DNA of 64,000 nt from Halomicrobium salinisoli (lineage in GTDB: Archaea; Halobacteriota; Halobacteria; Halobacteriales; Haloarculaceae). The notes beneath the pieces were generated by a model. That model was not told where the DNA came from and searched no databases. It was given only the letters and a program-made list of their open reading frames with translations. The stretch's first letter is position 1, and every line of letters begins with the position of its first letter. Location of the stretch: assembly GCF_020405185.1 (NCBI RefSeq), contig NZ_CP084463.1, forward strand, positions 310,001 through 374,000, written 5' to 3'. Below are positions 7,950 through 16,604 of this stretch, one piece after another. The translations under genes and the position numbers were made by a program.

Positions 7950-8567
7950 CTACTCCACGCCGCCGACGCCGCTCTCGGCGTCGGGCAGGTCGTGCGCCTC
8001 GGCCTCCAGTCCCAGTTCCTCCAGGGCCTCGGCCATGTGCTCCTCTCCGGCGTAGTCGGCGCCCGCCTCCTCGCGGATGCGCTGGGTGGTCGCCAGCACC
8101 TCGGCGCGGCGGTCGTCGGGCACGTCGAACTTGTCGGTCGTGATCTCGACGACGAGGCCGTTGTTGTCCCGGGTGTACACGGAGTGGAAGATGCCCCGGT
8201 CGAAGACGTTGTACCCCTTGCCCGCCTCGTCGAGGGCCTCCATCATCTCCTGGAAGCGGTCCGGGGCCACGCGGAGCGCGATGTGGTGGACCGCGCCGAC
8301 GCCGCTACGCTGGGGCCGTGCGTCCGACTGGCGGTCGTCGCTGACGAAGAAGGTGAGGATGCGGCCGTCGCCGGTGTCGAAGAAGAGGTGGGTCTGGGAG
8401 GGGTCGTCGAGGTTCGGCTGGCGCAACACGAGCGGCATCCCGAGCAGGTCCCGGTAGAACTCGATAGTGTCCTCGGCGTTCGAGCCCCAGATGGTGATGT
8501 GGTCGGTCCCCGTCGTGTGGATCGGGCTGTCCGGCAGGTCGTCGCTGACTGGTGCGTCGTCGCTCAT
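7950..8567 (-). CDS. VOC-family (glyoxalase/extradiol dioxygenase-like) protein
   Basis: 205 residues from the ATG at 8567. Two betaalphabetabetabeta modules carry the usual metal ligands: His in TTGTDHITIWG, His in GAVHHIALRV, and Glu in GLVVEITTD. The best-known haloarchaeal relatives are annotated as glyoxalases or ring-cleaving dioxygenases, and the substrate cannot be told from sequence. A TATA-like AGCTATATTCC on the minus strand about 25 nt upstream of the ATG fits a leaderless transcript. Confidence 0.8.
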   Translation of the reverse strand: MSDDAPVSDDLPDSPIHTTGTDHITIWGSNAEDTIEFYRDLLGMPLVLRQPNLDDPSQTHLFFDTGDGRILTFFVSDDRQSDARPQRSGVGAVHHIALRVAPDRFQEMMEALDEAGKGYNVFDRGIFHSVYTRDNNGLVVEITTDKFDVPDDRRAEVLATTQRIREEAGADYAGEEHMAEALEELGLEAEAHDLPDAESGVGGVE

Positions 8568-8630
8568 GCCCCCCGATTGCGGCCGGAGGGGAATATAGCT
8601 GTCCTCGGTCGTGACCAACCGCGACCGCTC

Positions 8631-8882
8631 TCAGAAGTCGGGGTCCCACGCGAGCATGCTCCCGACGAACAGAACGACGCCGCCGAGCAGGAGGAGGGGG
8701 CTCGACCCGAACGCGGGCGCCAGGAACGGCGCCTCCTCGACCGCGGCGCCGGCGACGCCCGCGACCGACAGCAGCCCGGCGACGAGCCCGACGGCCGCGA
8801 GCACCAGACCGACCACGGCCCCGGCGAGCCACTGGAGCGGCGGGTCCTCGGCGGCACCGGCCACGTCGGCGTCTGCGTCCAT
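8631..8882 (-). CDS. Small two-TM hypothetical protein
   Basis: 83 residues. Two hydrophobic helices (about 18-48 and 58-78) are joined by a short loop, with an acidic N-terminus (MDADADVAGAAEDP). No family recognised. It lies between the VOC gene and another two-TM gene in the same orientation, possibly co-transcribed with the latter. Confidence 0.6.
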   Translation of the reverse strand: MDADADVAGAAEDPPLQWLAGAVVGLVLAAVGLVAGLLSVAGVAGAAVEEAPFLAPAFGSSPLLLLGGVVLFVGSMLAWDPDF

Positions 8883-8931
8883 CGCTCGCCACTCGCGGGC
8901 CCTCCCACGTATCGCTTACGCGTCGATACCG

Positions 8932-9120
8932 TCACGACTCCACGCCGTAGAGCCACTTCACGCCGTAGAAGACGAACCACGCCATCCAGACGCAGAAGAC
9001 GGCGAGCCACACCGCGTACTGGACGGCCGGGCGCGGGACGAGGACGTAGCCGACGGCGAGCAACAGCGCGACGCCGGCGGCCGCCGCCGCGTCCCAGCGG
9101 TCCGGTTCGGGCGGGTCCAT
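8932..9120 (-). CDS. Small two-TM hypothetical protein
   Basis: 62 residues with two TM helices (about 10-28 and 33-52). The tryptophan- and tyrosine-rich C-terminal part (VWMAWFVFYGVKWLY) is typical of a membrane interface. Haloarchaeal genomes contain many such small membrane proteins; function unknown. Confidence 0.6.
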   Translation of the reverse strand: MDPPEPDRWDAAAAAGVALLLAVGYVLVPRPAVQYAVWLAVFCVWMAWFVFYGVKWLYGVES

Positions 9121-9153
9121 GCCGTCCTCGTTGGTGGTTCCGGTAGCTGGTCC

Positions 9154-9996
9154 TTACTGCGAGATGCCGTACACGTCGCCCGTCCAGTCCCGCGCGGGGT
9201 GGTCGTAGACGGGGTGGTTCCGGTCGGCGTCGTCCAGGCGCTCCAGGTCCTCCTCGGCGACGTCCCAGTCGAACAGGTCGAGGTTCTGGCGGACGTGCTC
9301 GGGCGTCGAGGACTTGGGCAGGGCGACGATGCCGCGCTCGATCTCCCACTTGAGGACGATCTGCGCGGGCGATTTGTCGTACTCCTCGGCGAGGTCCCGG
9401 ACGGTGTCGTCCTCGAAGACCTCGGTCCGGCCCAGCGGCGCGGCGGCCTCGATCACGGTGTCGGTCTCGCGGCAGTGCTCGACGAGGTCGGACCGCTGGA
9501 GCCAGGGGTGGAACTCGATCTGGTTGACCGCGATGGGGACGTCCGAAATGTGCTGCGCGCAGGAGAGCTGGTAGGCGCTGAAGTTCGAGACGCCCACGTT
9601 GCGGATCAGTCCGCGGTCGTGCAGCGTCGCCATCGCGTCCAGGGTCTCCCGCAGCGAGATGGCGGGGTTCGGCCAGTGGATCAGGTACAGGTCCAGGTAG
9701 TCCGTCCCCAGCCGCTCCAGGGAGGCCTCGCAGGACTGGATCACCGAGTCGTAGTTCAGGTTCTTCGGCAGGACCTTCGAGGTGAGGAAGATGTCCTCGC
9801 GGTCGTAGTCGGCCAGGACGTCGCCGATCTCCGCTTCGTTCATGTAGCCCTCGGCCGTGTCGACGTGGCCGTAGCCGGCGTCCAGGCCGGCGCGGACGGA
9901 CTCCTGCACCGTCTCGCCGTCGATGTCCCACGTGCCGACGCCGACCTGTGGTAGTTCGTCGCCGCTCGGCAGCGTCACTGTCGGTACCTGCGTCAT
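9154..9996 (-). CDS. Aldo/keto reductase
   Basis: 280 residues, the usual length. The complete catalytic tetrad is present: Asp46 and Tyr51 (HVDTAEGYMNE), Lys74 (LTSKVLPKNL) and His107 (YLIHWPNP). The C-terminal NADPH-binding part has VALPKSSTPEHVRQN. It should reduce aldehydes or ketones with NADPH. The sequence resembles the 2,5-diketo-gluconate reductase-like subgroup. ATG 9996 is the start because the MTQVPTVTLPSG N-terminus leads directly into the barrel. Confidence 0.9.
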   Translation of the reverse strand: MTQVPTVTLPSGDELPQVGVGTWDIDGETVQESVRAGLDAGYGHVDTAEGYMNEAEIGDVLADYDREDIFLTSKVLPKNLNYDSVIQSCEASLERLGTDYLDLYLIHWPNPAISLRETLDAMATLHDRGLIRNVGVSNFSAYQLSCAQHISDVPIAVNQIEFHPWLQRSDLVEHCRETDTVIEAAAPLGRTEVFEDDTVRDLAEEYDKSPAQIVLKWEIERGIVALPKSSTPEHVRQNLDLFDWDVAEEDLERLDDADRNHPVYDHPARDWTGDVYGISQ

Positions 9997-10135
9997 CACG
10001 CGAGGCTGCGGCCGCCTGCCGATTAACGGTTGGGGCTCCGCGCCGGCGCGCCTGCGGGACGCCGTCACGACCACTTTCACTTCCGCCGCGCGGACGTGGC
10101 TCGCCTTTACCCACGTGGGAAGGGATCGGTCGCCC

Positions 10136-10843
10136 ATGACGACGGCACAGACCCCACCGCTTGAGGCCGGCCTGACCTACGTCGAGCAGCCCGACGCGGG
10201 CGCGCTGCACCGGCTGGTGCTGCGCAGCGACGCGGGCACCGCGGCGGACGAGTCGGACGGGCGGGCGAGCGACGGAGCCGCACGGACGAGCGGGCGCGAG
10301 ACGCTGTGGATCGACGCCGGCGGCGCGGCCTCGACCTACGGCCTGACCGCGCAGGCGCCGACCCGACGTGCCCTCCGGGGCATCCGGGTCGCCAGGGCGT
10401 TCACGGCCCACCAGCACCACCAGCTGGTCCGGAACGCCGTGGGCGAGGCCAGCGGGCGGACCGGCCTCGTGGTCGCGCCGAACGTCGCCGCGCTGTACGA
10501 CGCCGCGGACGCCTGCGACGCCGAGGTCGACCGCCTCTTCCGGGCCTCGCTGGCGCTGCTGGCCGACCTGGCCGACGCGCTCGCCGTCCCCGTCCTCGTC
10601 AGCGCGCCGCGGGCGAGCGAGCAGCGCCGGGCGACCGTCCGCGAGCGCGCCGACCGCGAGATCGAGTGCGAGCGGACGGACCTCGGCTACGCCTTCGCCA
10701 CGGAGGGCTTCGAGACGACCGGCTACTGGCAGCGGGGCTGGTGGCAGACGACGATCCCCTACTGGGCGGAGCTCTGTGGCACCGTGGCCGAGCGCGCCGA
10801 GGCCTTCGAACCGACGGCCGTAGCGGCCTCGCTGGCGGACTGA
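10136..10843 (+). CDS. RadA/RecA-like protein lacking Walker A (PolB2 operon)
   Basis: 235 residues. Parts of the RadA/RecA core are recognisable: ETLWIDAGGAAS replaces the Walker-A strand region, RRALRGIRVARAFTAHQHHQLV matches the RadA helix after Walker A, and TGLVVAPNVAALY corresponds to the Walker-B strand. No GxxxxGKT/S loop is present, so it should not bind ATP in the normal way. It is the first gene of a tight cluster: 2 nt separate it from the coiled-coil gene, and that gene's stop is 1 nt before the PolB2 start. Genes of this kind accompany inactivated archaeal PolB2, suggesting a DNA repair or mutagenesis role analogous to bacterial ImuA. Confidence 0.75.
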   Translation: MTTAQTPPLEAGLTYVEQPDAGALHRLVLRSDAGTAADESDGRASDGAARTSGRETLWIDAGGAASTYGLTAQAPTRRALRGIRVARAFTAHQHHQLVRNAVGEASGRTGLVVAPNVAALYDAADACDAEVDRLFRASLALLADLADALAVPVLVSAPRASEQRRATVRERADREIECERTDLGYAFATEGFETTGYWQRGWWQTTIPYWAELCGTVAERAEAFEPTAVAASLAD

Positions 10844-10845
10844 CC

Positions 10846-11175
10846 ATGGGCCGGACGAACCCCACCTACCGCGACTTCCTCGACGGCTACGAGCGCCGCT
10901 TCGGCGACTTCCGGCGGGCGCTGCGCCGGCAGCACCAGGACGACTTCGACCGGCTGTTCGCCCGCGCCCGCGAGTTCGCCGACGCGGCGGGCTACGCCAA
11001 CCACCTCGACCGCGATACGCTGGTGCTCGTCTCGATGCTGCTGGCTCACGAGGCGGCGCTGGCCGAGCGCGACCGCGAGGTCGAGACGCTGCGCGAGGAG
11101 GTGGCCGACCTGCGGTCGCGCGTCGAGCGCGCCGAGGACGCGGTCGACACGGGTCCGAACGACGGGGTGCGATAG
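10846..11175 (+). CDS. Small coiled-coil protein of the PolB2 operon (DUF8156-like)
   Basis: 109 residues. The N-terminal half (NPTYRDFLDGYERRFGDFRRALRRQ) is a conserved helical motif I associate with haloarchaeal DUF8156. The C-terminal half (AEVERDREVETLREEVADLRS-like heptads, about 66-96) is a coiled coil. It lies between the RadA-like gene and PolB2 with 2 and 1 nt spacers, so the three are almost certainly one transcript. It is probably an adaptor or oligomerisation subunit. Confidence 0.7.
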   Translation: MGRTNPTYRDFLDGYERRFGDFRRALRRQHQDDFDRLFARAREFADAAGYANHLDRDTLVLVSMLLAHEAALAERDREVETLREEVADLRSRVERAEDAVDTGPNDGVR

Positions 11176-11176
11176 G

Positions 11177-13447
11177 ATGGTCGTCGCCGTCGACGTCCGC
11201 GACGACGCGGTGCGCCTGTGGTCGCGGACGGCCGAGGGAATCGTCTGCGAGCGCGATCGGGACTACAGCCCCACCTGTTACGTCGACGGGCCGGACGACG
11301 CGCTGGCGGACCTGCGCGCGAGACTCGACGACGACCCGAAGGTCGTCCGGACGGCGTTCGACCGGAAATACGTCTCGCTGCGGGACGACGAGCGCTCGCG
11401 CGTGCTGGCCGTCGACCTCGACCGGCCCGGCGAGGTCGCCACGTTCGCTCGGGAGGTCAGAACTACCAGAGAACCCGAAGAGTGGTCGCCCGGCACGTTC
11501 CGCCTCTACAACGTCGATCTGAGCCCGAAGTTCCGCTACTGTCTGGAGACGGGCACCGACCCGACGCCCGCGGGCGAGGAGGGCGGCGAGCACTGGCCGC
11601 GGTCGCTGTCGCTCTCGCTACCGACGCAGGACCTCGCTGACGGCGACCTCTCGGCGCTCCAGTGCGGTGGCGAGCCACTGGCGGCCGACGGAGGCGGACG
11701 CGACGAGGCGGTCCTCAGCGCCCTCAGAGAGCGACTGGACGCGGCCGATCCGGACGTCCTCGTCCTCTCCAGCGCGGCCCTCGTGCCGCTGCTGCACGAC
11801 CGCGCGGACGTCCTCGGGATGGATTTCGGTCTTGGCCGACTGCCGGGCTACCGACGCCTCGCCGGCGAGAACACCTACGAGAGCTACGGTCGGGTGGGTC
11901 ACTCGCCGGCGCGCTACGACGTTCCGGGGCGGGCCATCGTCGACCGGTCGAACAGCTTCTTCTGGGGCGAGGGCGGGCTCCCCGGACTCTTCGACCTCGT
12001 CGAGCGCTCGGGGAAACCGCTGCAGGAGGCCGCGTGGGCCTCTATCGGTACCGTGTTCACCGCGATGCAGATTCAGGAGGCCCACCGGCGGGACGTGCTG
12101 GTTCCCTGGCGGGCCTGGGAGCCGGAGTCGTTCACCACGGCGCGGACGCTCCACGACGCCGACCGCGGCGGGTTCACCTTCGAGCCCGAGGTGGGGCTGC
12201 ACGAGGATGTAGTAGAGATCGACTTCGCCTCGCTGTATCCGCGCATCATGTGCGAGCACGACCTCAGCCCGGAGACGGTCCGCTGTGACTGCCACGACGG
12301 CGACGACGTGCCGGGACTGGGCTACAGCGTCTGCCCCGACGTCGACGACCCCTTCGTCCCCAGCGTCCTCCGGCCGATCATCGAGGACCGGGCCGCCCTC
12401 AAGGACGAGCGCCGGCGTGCCGACGACCCCGAGCGGATCGAGCGACTCGACTCGAAGATCAGCGCGCTCAAGTGGATCCTGGTGACCTGCTTCGGCTACC
12501 AGGGCTACCGCAACAGCAAGTTCGGCCGCATCGAGGTCCACGAGTCCATCAACGCCCACGCACGCGAGCTCCTGCTGGACGCCAAGGCCGAACTGGAGCG
12601 GGCGGGCTGGCGCGTGGTCCACGGCATCGTGGACTCGCTGTGGGTCACTCCGCGGGAGGACGACCGCAGGGAGTCCTCCGAACGGGCGAGCGGCGATAGC
12701 CGCGAGCCTCGCGACGGGAGGGCGGAGGCCGACCCCATCGAGGACGTCTGCGCCCGCGTCACCGAGCAGACGGCCATTCCGCTGGAGCACGAGAGCGACT
12801 TCGAGTGGGTCTGTTTCGTCCCGACCAGCGACGGCCGGCGCGGGTCGCTGACGACCTATTTCGGCAAGCGCGAGGACGACCAAAGGGAGTCCTCGGAACG
12901 GGCGAGCGGGAGTGAGCGAAGCGAACGACACGCGAGCCGCGAGGACCGCTACAAGTTCCGCGGGATCGAGGCCCGCCAGCGCTCGACGCCGGCGTTCGTC
13001 GCCGACGTGCAGGAGGAACTGGTGGCGACGCTGGACGAGCACCGAGACCCGGAGGCGGTCGCAGACCGCCTCGCCCGCGCCGTCGCTCGCCTGCAGGCCG
13101 GCGACGTCGACCCGTCGAAGCTGGTGATCCGCACGCGCGCCTCGCGGTCGCTCGACGAGTACGACCAGCGGACCCGGACCGTCGCCGCGCTGGAGCGGTA
13201 CAAGGATCGCGGCGTCGAGCGCCACCCCGGCCAGGACGTCCGCTACGTCGTGGTCGACGACGACCGCCGGGACCGCGACCGCGTGCGCCTGCCGTGGGAG
13301 GACCCCGACCGCTACGACGCCGACTTCTACGAGACGCTGCTCGTGCGCGCGGCCGAGAGCGTCGTCTCGCCGCTGGGCTGGGACCGCTCGCGGATCCGTC
13401 GCTACCTCGCCGACGGGCGGGACCTGCGGCTGTCTGCGTTCTCGTGA
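11177..13447 (+). CDS. polB2: Family-B DNA polymerase homologue PolB2, catalytic residues degenerate
   Basis: 756 residues. The palm retains motif A (DFASLYPRIM, Asp349) and a motif-B-like KWILVTCFGYQGY (Lys432). There the usual Asn of the NSxYG box is Cys438. Motif C is HGIVDSLWV instead of YGDTDS: Ile484 replaces the first catalytic Asp and only Asp486 remains. No clear Exo I DxE motif is visible in the N-terminal domain. The protein is therefore probably inactive or strongly impaired as a polymerase. It is a known haloarchaeal paralogue distinct from the replicative PolB1. Two similar charged inserts (about residues 493-519 and 566-592) interrupt the thumb region. It is the last gene of a three-gene operon. 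Confidence 0.85.
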   Translation: MVVAVDVRDDAVRLWSRTAEGIVCERDRDYSPTCYVDGPDDALADLRARLDDDPKVVRTAFDRKYVSLRDDERSRVLAVDLDRPGEVATFAREVRTTREPEEWSPGTFRLYNVDLSPKFRYCLETGTDPTPAGEEGGEHWPRSLSLSLPTQDLADGDLSALQCGGEPLAADGGGRDEAVLSALRERLDAADPDVLVLSSAALVPLLHDRADVLGMDFGLGRLPGYRRLAGENTYESYGRVGHSPARYDVPGRAIVDRSNSFFWGEGGLPGLFDLVERSGKPLQEAAWASIGTVFTAMQIQEAHRRDVLVPWRAWEPESFTTARTLHDADRGGFTFEPEVGLHEDVVEIDFASLYPRIMCEHDLSPETVRCDCHDGDDVPGLGYSVCPDVDDPFVPSVLRPIIEDRAALKDERRRADDPERIERLDSKISALKWILVTCFGYQGYRNSKFGRIEVHESINAHARELLLDAKAELERAGWRVVHGIVDSLWVTPREDDRRESSERASGDSREPRDGRAEADPIEDVCARVTEQTAIPLEHESDFEWVCFVPTSDGRRGSLTTYFGKREDDQRESSERASGSERSERHASREDRYKFRGIEARQRSTPAFVADVQEELVATLDEHRDPEAVADRLARAVARLQAGDVDPSKLVIRTRASRSLDEYDQRTRTVAALERYKDRGVERHPGQDVRYVVVDDDRRDRDRVRLPWEDPDRYDADFYETLLVRAAESVVSPLGWDRSRIRRYLADGRDLRLSAFS

Positions 13448-13500
13448 GCGAAGCGAACGAGGGCTCGTCGGAGCTTGCTCCGACGGCGTTCGAGTGACCG
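13441..13500. repeat. Palindromic TTCGTTCG-type repeat / possible terminator
   Basis: GTGAGCGAAGCGAACGAGGG begins at the polB2 stop. The following GTCGGAGCTTGCTCCGAC forms a perfect 7-bp hairpin around a 4-nt loop. It lies between two convergent genes and may serve as a terminator. It belongs to the interspersed repeat family found throughout the window. Confidence 0.5.
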
Positions 13501-13504
13501 AGCG

Positions 13505-13789
13505 CTACTCCTCGGCCGCGTCTACGCGGTCGGCGTACTTCTCCAGGTCCGCGGCGAGTTCGCGGGCCTGCTCCGCGGAGAGCGTCACCTTGTCCGCGTG
13601 CGGTTCGACCTCGTCGAGCTGGGTGTTGTCCATCTCCAGTTGCAGTTCCACGTGGTCCGGGTCGTCGCGATCGTCGGTGGTCGCGTTAAGCACGGCGTAG
13701 GCCTCCTCGTCGAAGCCGTGGCCCTCCACCTTCCCGTCGAGCAAGTCGAACGTCGTGTACGCGTTGACCTTCAGGATGCGGTCGACCAT
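13505..13789 (-). CDS. Haloarchaeal DUF6360-like protein
   Basis: 94 residues, acidic and soluble, starting MVDRILKVNAYTTFDLLDG. The C-terminal half is a predicted helix (LSAEQARELAADLEKYADRV). I recall this family as DUF6360; no function is known. It converges with PolB2, from which it is separated by a short palindromic GCGAAGCGAAC repeat (13441-13500) that may end both transcripts. Confidence 0.7.
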   Translation of the reverse strand: MVDRILKVNAYTTFDLLDGKVEGHGFDEEAYAVLNATTDDRDDPDHVELQLEMDNTQLDEVEPHADKVTLSAEQARELAADLEKYADRVDAAEE

Positions 13790-13909
13790 ACCCCTGCTTG
13801 TGCGGGTCCGCACTTAAGCGCGAAGCTCTCCCTAGGACTCACGGGCTGTCGTACTGCTGGAGCCTCGAATTCCCTCGGCCCGCTCTCTGGAGGCAGAGTA
13901 ATCTCTGTG

Positions 13910-14310
13910 AACACCCAGAAAGCCCTCGGATCGCTCGGGTCGCGCGAGCCGCACTGCGCGCTTCGCTCACTTCGTTCGCTCCAGTGCTTGTGGGCTCGTG
14001 CTTCCCCGACCGACCCTCGCCCTTTCATCCGCCAGGCAGCAATTGCTCGCGCCACGAGGGCGCGAGCGAATGGGACCACCACCCCTCCCCGGATTCGCGG
14101 CGTCCGCCGCGAATCACGCTTCCTGACCGCACTACGGCCGGGAGCGGCCTCCGTGCCGCGACCCGGGGAAGGGCAGGCCTGCTGCCTGGTGGATGAAAGG
14201 GCGAGGACCGCTCGCGCCGGAGGAGAGCCGCTCCGTCGGCACTACCCGAACGTAGTGAGGGTATCCGACGGAGCGGCCGCGAGCGGGCCGAGGGCTTTCC
14301 GAGCGTCGTA
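13910..14310. repeat. Long palindromic non-coding element I
   Basis: No gene is present. Outer arms AAAGCCCTCGG...CGCTCG (about 13920-13938) pair with CGAGCGGGCCGAGGGCTTT (14281-14299). Inner arms 14015-14040 and 14181-14206 are inverted copies matching at 25 of 26 positions (core CCCTTTCATCC). A TTCGCTCACTTCGTTCGCTCC-like repeat sits in the left arm. The layout is the same as in elements near 30.1 and 44.3 kb (CAGAAAGCCC at the outer edge, CCCTTTCA at the inner stem), but this copy is the most diverged. It fills most of the 616-base gap between the DUF6360 and nitrite-reductase genes. Confidence 0.7.
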
Positions 14311-14405
14311 GTCCGCAGTAGTCGTCACGTCTGAGAGAACAGAGATTGCAACCCCTAGTCGAGAACGAGAAGAGAAAAACGCGGAGAGAGAAACCGCCTG
14401 GGTCC

Positions 14406-16172
14406 CTAGTCGTCGGCGGGGGTCAGCGGCTCGCCCTCACCGTTGGTCGGCGCGGGCGAGGCGTCCATGTCGTCGTCGTCGGCGTAGGGGTACCAGGTCT
14501 GCTTGGTGTTGTGCATGTACGGGTCCTCGTAGTCGGTCTCCTCGGGGACGATGAGGTCGGCCAGCGTCTCCTCGTCGCGGGACTCGACGAACTCGCGGAA
14601 GGTCTCGCCGTCCTGACGGCGGTCTTTGAAGTTCTCGACGAGGTTCCGGATGGCGCCGGGGACCTCGTCGGCGGGGACGCGCATCTCCACCCAGTCGGCG
14701 AAGCGCGGGTCCTCGCCGAGGCCGCCGCCGAGGCCGATGTCCAGCGCCTCGACGGGCTCGCCGTCCTTGCGGGTCTTCATGCCGCGCAGGGAGATGTCGG
14801 CGATCTGGGGCTGGGCGCAGGAGGCGGTACAGCCCGAGAGGTGGATGTGGAAGTCCTCGTGGTCCTCGGGAAGTTCGACGTTGCCCTCGAGCCAGCGCGC
14901 GTAGCGCACCTGGCGGTTCTTCGTCTCGACGATGGACAGCGAGCAGTACTCGGTGCCCGTGCAGGCGATGGAGCCGCGCTTGAACGGGCTCGGGTCGGGC
15001 GAGTACTCCTCCAGCAGGGGCTCGCTGGTGAACGCGTCGAGGTCCTCCTCGGGGACGTCGGTGACGATGACGTTCTGGCGCTGGGTCAGGCGGACCTCGC
15101 CGGAGCCGTACTCCTCGGCGAGGTCGGCCAGTTCCAGCACGTCGTCGGCACCCATGCGGCCGACGAGGACGTTGAGGCCGACGTAGTAGTTGCCGTCGGG
15201 CTGCTCGTGGATCCCGACGTGGTCGTCGTGGCCGACCTGATTGCCGGAGTTGTAGGTGTACTCGTCGCGCATGTCCTCGCCGGCGGTCGGGAGCTCGAAG
15301 TCGACGTACTCCTCCTGGAGGACGTCGCGGACCTTCTGGGGGCCCCACTCGTCGACGAGGAACTTGATGCGGGCGTTGTAGCGGTCGTCGCGGTCGCCGT
15401 AGTCGCGGAAGAGCGCGGAGAGCCCGCCGGCGACGTCGGGGACCTTCTCCTCGGGCACCCAGACGTCGATGTTGCGGGCGAAGCGGGGCTCCTTGCGGGC
15501 GAGGCCGCCGCCGACGCGGACGTTGAAGCCGAGCTCGCCGTCCTTCTCGGCGGGCTCGAAGGCGAGGTCGTTGATGTCGCCCTGGCCACAGCCCTCGTCA
15601 CAGCCGGTCACCGCGACCTTCCACTTCCGGGGGAGGTTGACGTGGTCGTCGTCGCCCTTGAACGTCTCGTGGAGGTTCTCGGCGACGGGCCAGGCGTCGA
15701 TGTGCTCGTGTTTGTCCTTGCCGGCGACGGGACAGCCGACGATGTTGCGCCAGGAGTCACCGCAGGCCTGCTGGGTAGAGAGACCGACGGACTCGAGCTT
15801 CTCGAAGATCTCCGGGATGTCCTCGATCTTGATCCAGTGGAGCTGGATGGACTGGCGCGTCGTCCAGTCGCAGTAGGCGTCGCCGAACTCGGGGTTCTGG
15901 GCGGGGCCCTGTGCGTACTCCTTGGCGACCTCGCCGATGACCTCCAGCTGGCCGGGCTCGATGACGCCGTTGGGCGTCCCGATCCGCATCATGAAATAGG
16001 ACTCCTGGCCGGAGCGCTGGTGGTAGAGGCCCCACCACTTGAAGCGCTCGAACCAGGCGTCCTGCTCGTCCTCGGGGATGGCGTCCCACCCCTCCTCGGC
16101 GAACTCCATCAGGTGCTCCCTGATCTCGTTGCCGTACACCTCGTCTTTCCACTTCTCGACTTTCGTCGGCAT
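14406..16172 (-). CDS. nirA: Ferredoxin-dependent nitrite/sulfite reductase
   Basis: 588 residues, the length expected for assimilatory siroheme reductases. It has the two-fold repeat of the family, and the four cysteines holding the 4Fe-4S-siroheme centre are Cys404 and Cys410 (CTGTEYC) and Cys448 and Cys452 (CTASC). It reduces nitrite to ammonium, or sulfite to sulfide, with electrons from ferredoxin in the cytoplasm. I prefer nitrite reductase, as in haloarchaeal NirA, but sequence alone does not exclude sulfite. No nitrate reductase gene is in the window. A TATA-like GGGTATATG on the minus strand about 30 nt upstream of the ATG is the likely promoter. Confidence 0.88.
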   Translation of the reverse strand: MPTKVEKWKDEVYGNEIREHLMEFAEEGWDAIPEDEQDAWFERFKWWGLYHQRSGQESYFMMRIGTPNGVIEPGQLEVIGEVAKEYAQGPAQNPEFGDAYCDWTTRQSIQLHWIKIEDIPEIFEKLESVGLSTQQACGDSWRNIVGCPVAGKDKHEHIDAWPVAENLHETFKGDDDHVNLPRKWKVAVTGCDEGCGQGDINDLAFEPAEKDGELGFNVRVGGGLARKEPRFARNIDVWVPEEKVPDVAGGLSALFRDYGDRDDRYNARIKFLVDEWGPQKVRDVLQEEYVDFELPTAGEDMRDEYTYNSGNQVGHDDHVGIHEQPDGNYYVGLNVLVGRMGADDVLELADLAEEYGSGEVRLTQRQNVIVTDVPEEDLDAFTSEPLLEEYSPDPSPFKRGSIACTGTEYCSLSIVETKNRQVRYARWLEGNVELPEDHEDFHIHLSGCTASCAQPQIADISLRGMKTRKDGEPVEALDIGLGGGLGEDPRFADWVEMRVPADEVPGAIRNLVENFKDRRQDGETFREFVESRDEETLADLIVPEETDYEDPYMHNTKQTWYPYADDDDMDASPAPTNGEGEPLTPADD

Positions 16173-16262
16173 AGTAGTACTACGTAGTCAACAGCCCCGA
16201 ACATATACCCCTCGTCTTGCCGTCAAAGGTCCCCACCTCTCCCTGCAGTAGGAAATATTTGC

Positions 16263-16604
16263 CTATTCTTCTGGGTCGGCCAGCCGGCGGCGCTTCTCGG
16301 GAACGTGGACGCTCTCGTGGTCGACGCCGTAGAACTCGCCGGATTCGGGGTCGATGACGCGCCCGACGATCAGCCAGTCGGTGACGCCCTCGGTGCCGCA
16401 GGCGATACAGCGGCCGGCGATGCGCGCCTCGATATCGGGCGGATCGGGCTCGACGTCGACGAACCCCTCGGCGAGGAAATCCGTCGGTTCACAGTCGCAG
16501 AAGTCGCTTCGCGCCAGGAGCCAGAGGTCGCTGACGTTCACCTCCCGCGAGTCGTTGACGCTGATCCAGGCCCCGTCGTCGAGCTGGTGGACGTCGGTAG
16601 TCAT
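16263..16604 (-). CDS. Hypothetical protein with CxC and CxxC motifs
   Basis: 113 residues. CDCEP (about residues 36-40) and RCIACG (about 66-71) could form a small metal site. It reads in the same direction as, and directly upstream of, the nitrite reductase, with about 90 nt between them; the gap has its own TATA-like box, so the two may or may not be co-transcribed. I recall similar haloarchaeal proteins as a DUF of unknown function. Confidence 0.6.
   Translation of the reverse strand: MTTDVHQLDDGAWISVNDSREVNVSDLWLLARSDFCDCEPTDFLAEGFVDVEPDPPDIEARIAGRCIACGTEGVTDWLIVGRVIDPESGEFYGVDHESVHVPEKRRRLADPEE

Noticed and set aside
8564..11593. A very long open frame (about 1000 codons) on the minus strand
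   Set aside because: It runs antisense across several well-supported genes (aldo-keto reductase, RadA-like, coiled-coil, polB2). It is Arg/Pro-rich and an artefact of high GC at third positions.
13910..14310. Insertion sequence or MITE
   Set aside because: No transposase, no clear target-site duplication, and nested inner as well as outer arms. Kept as a palindromic element of unknown type.
14346..16187. Long plus-strand open frame opposite nirA
   Set aside because: It is the antisense shadow of a clear siroheme reductase with all four cluster cysteines, and has no recognisable domain.
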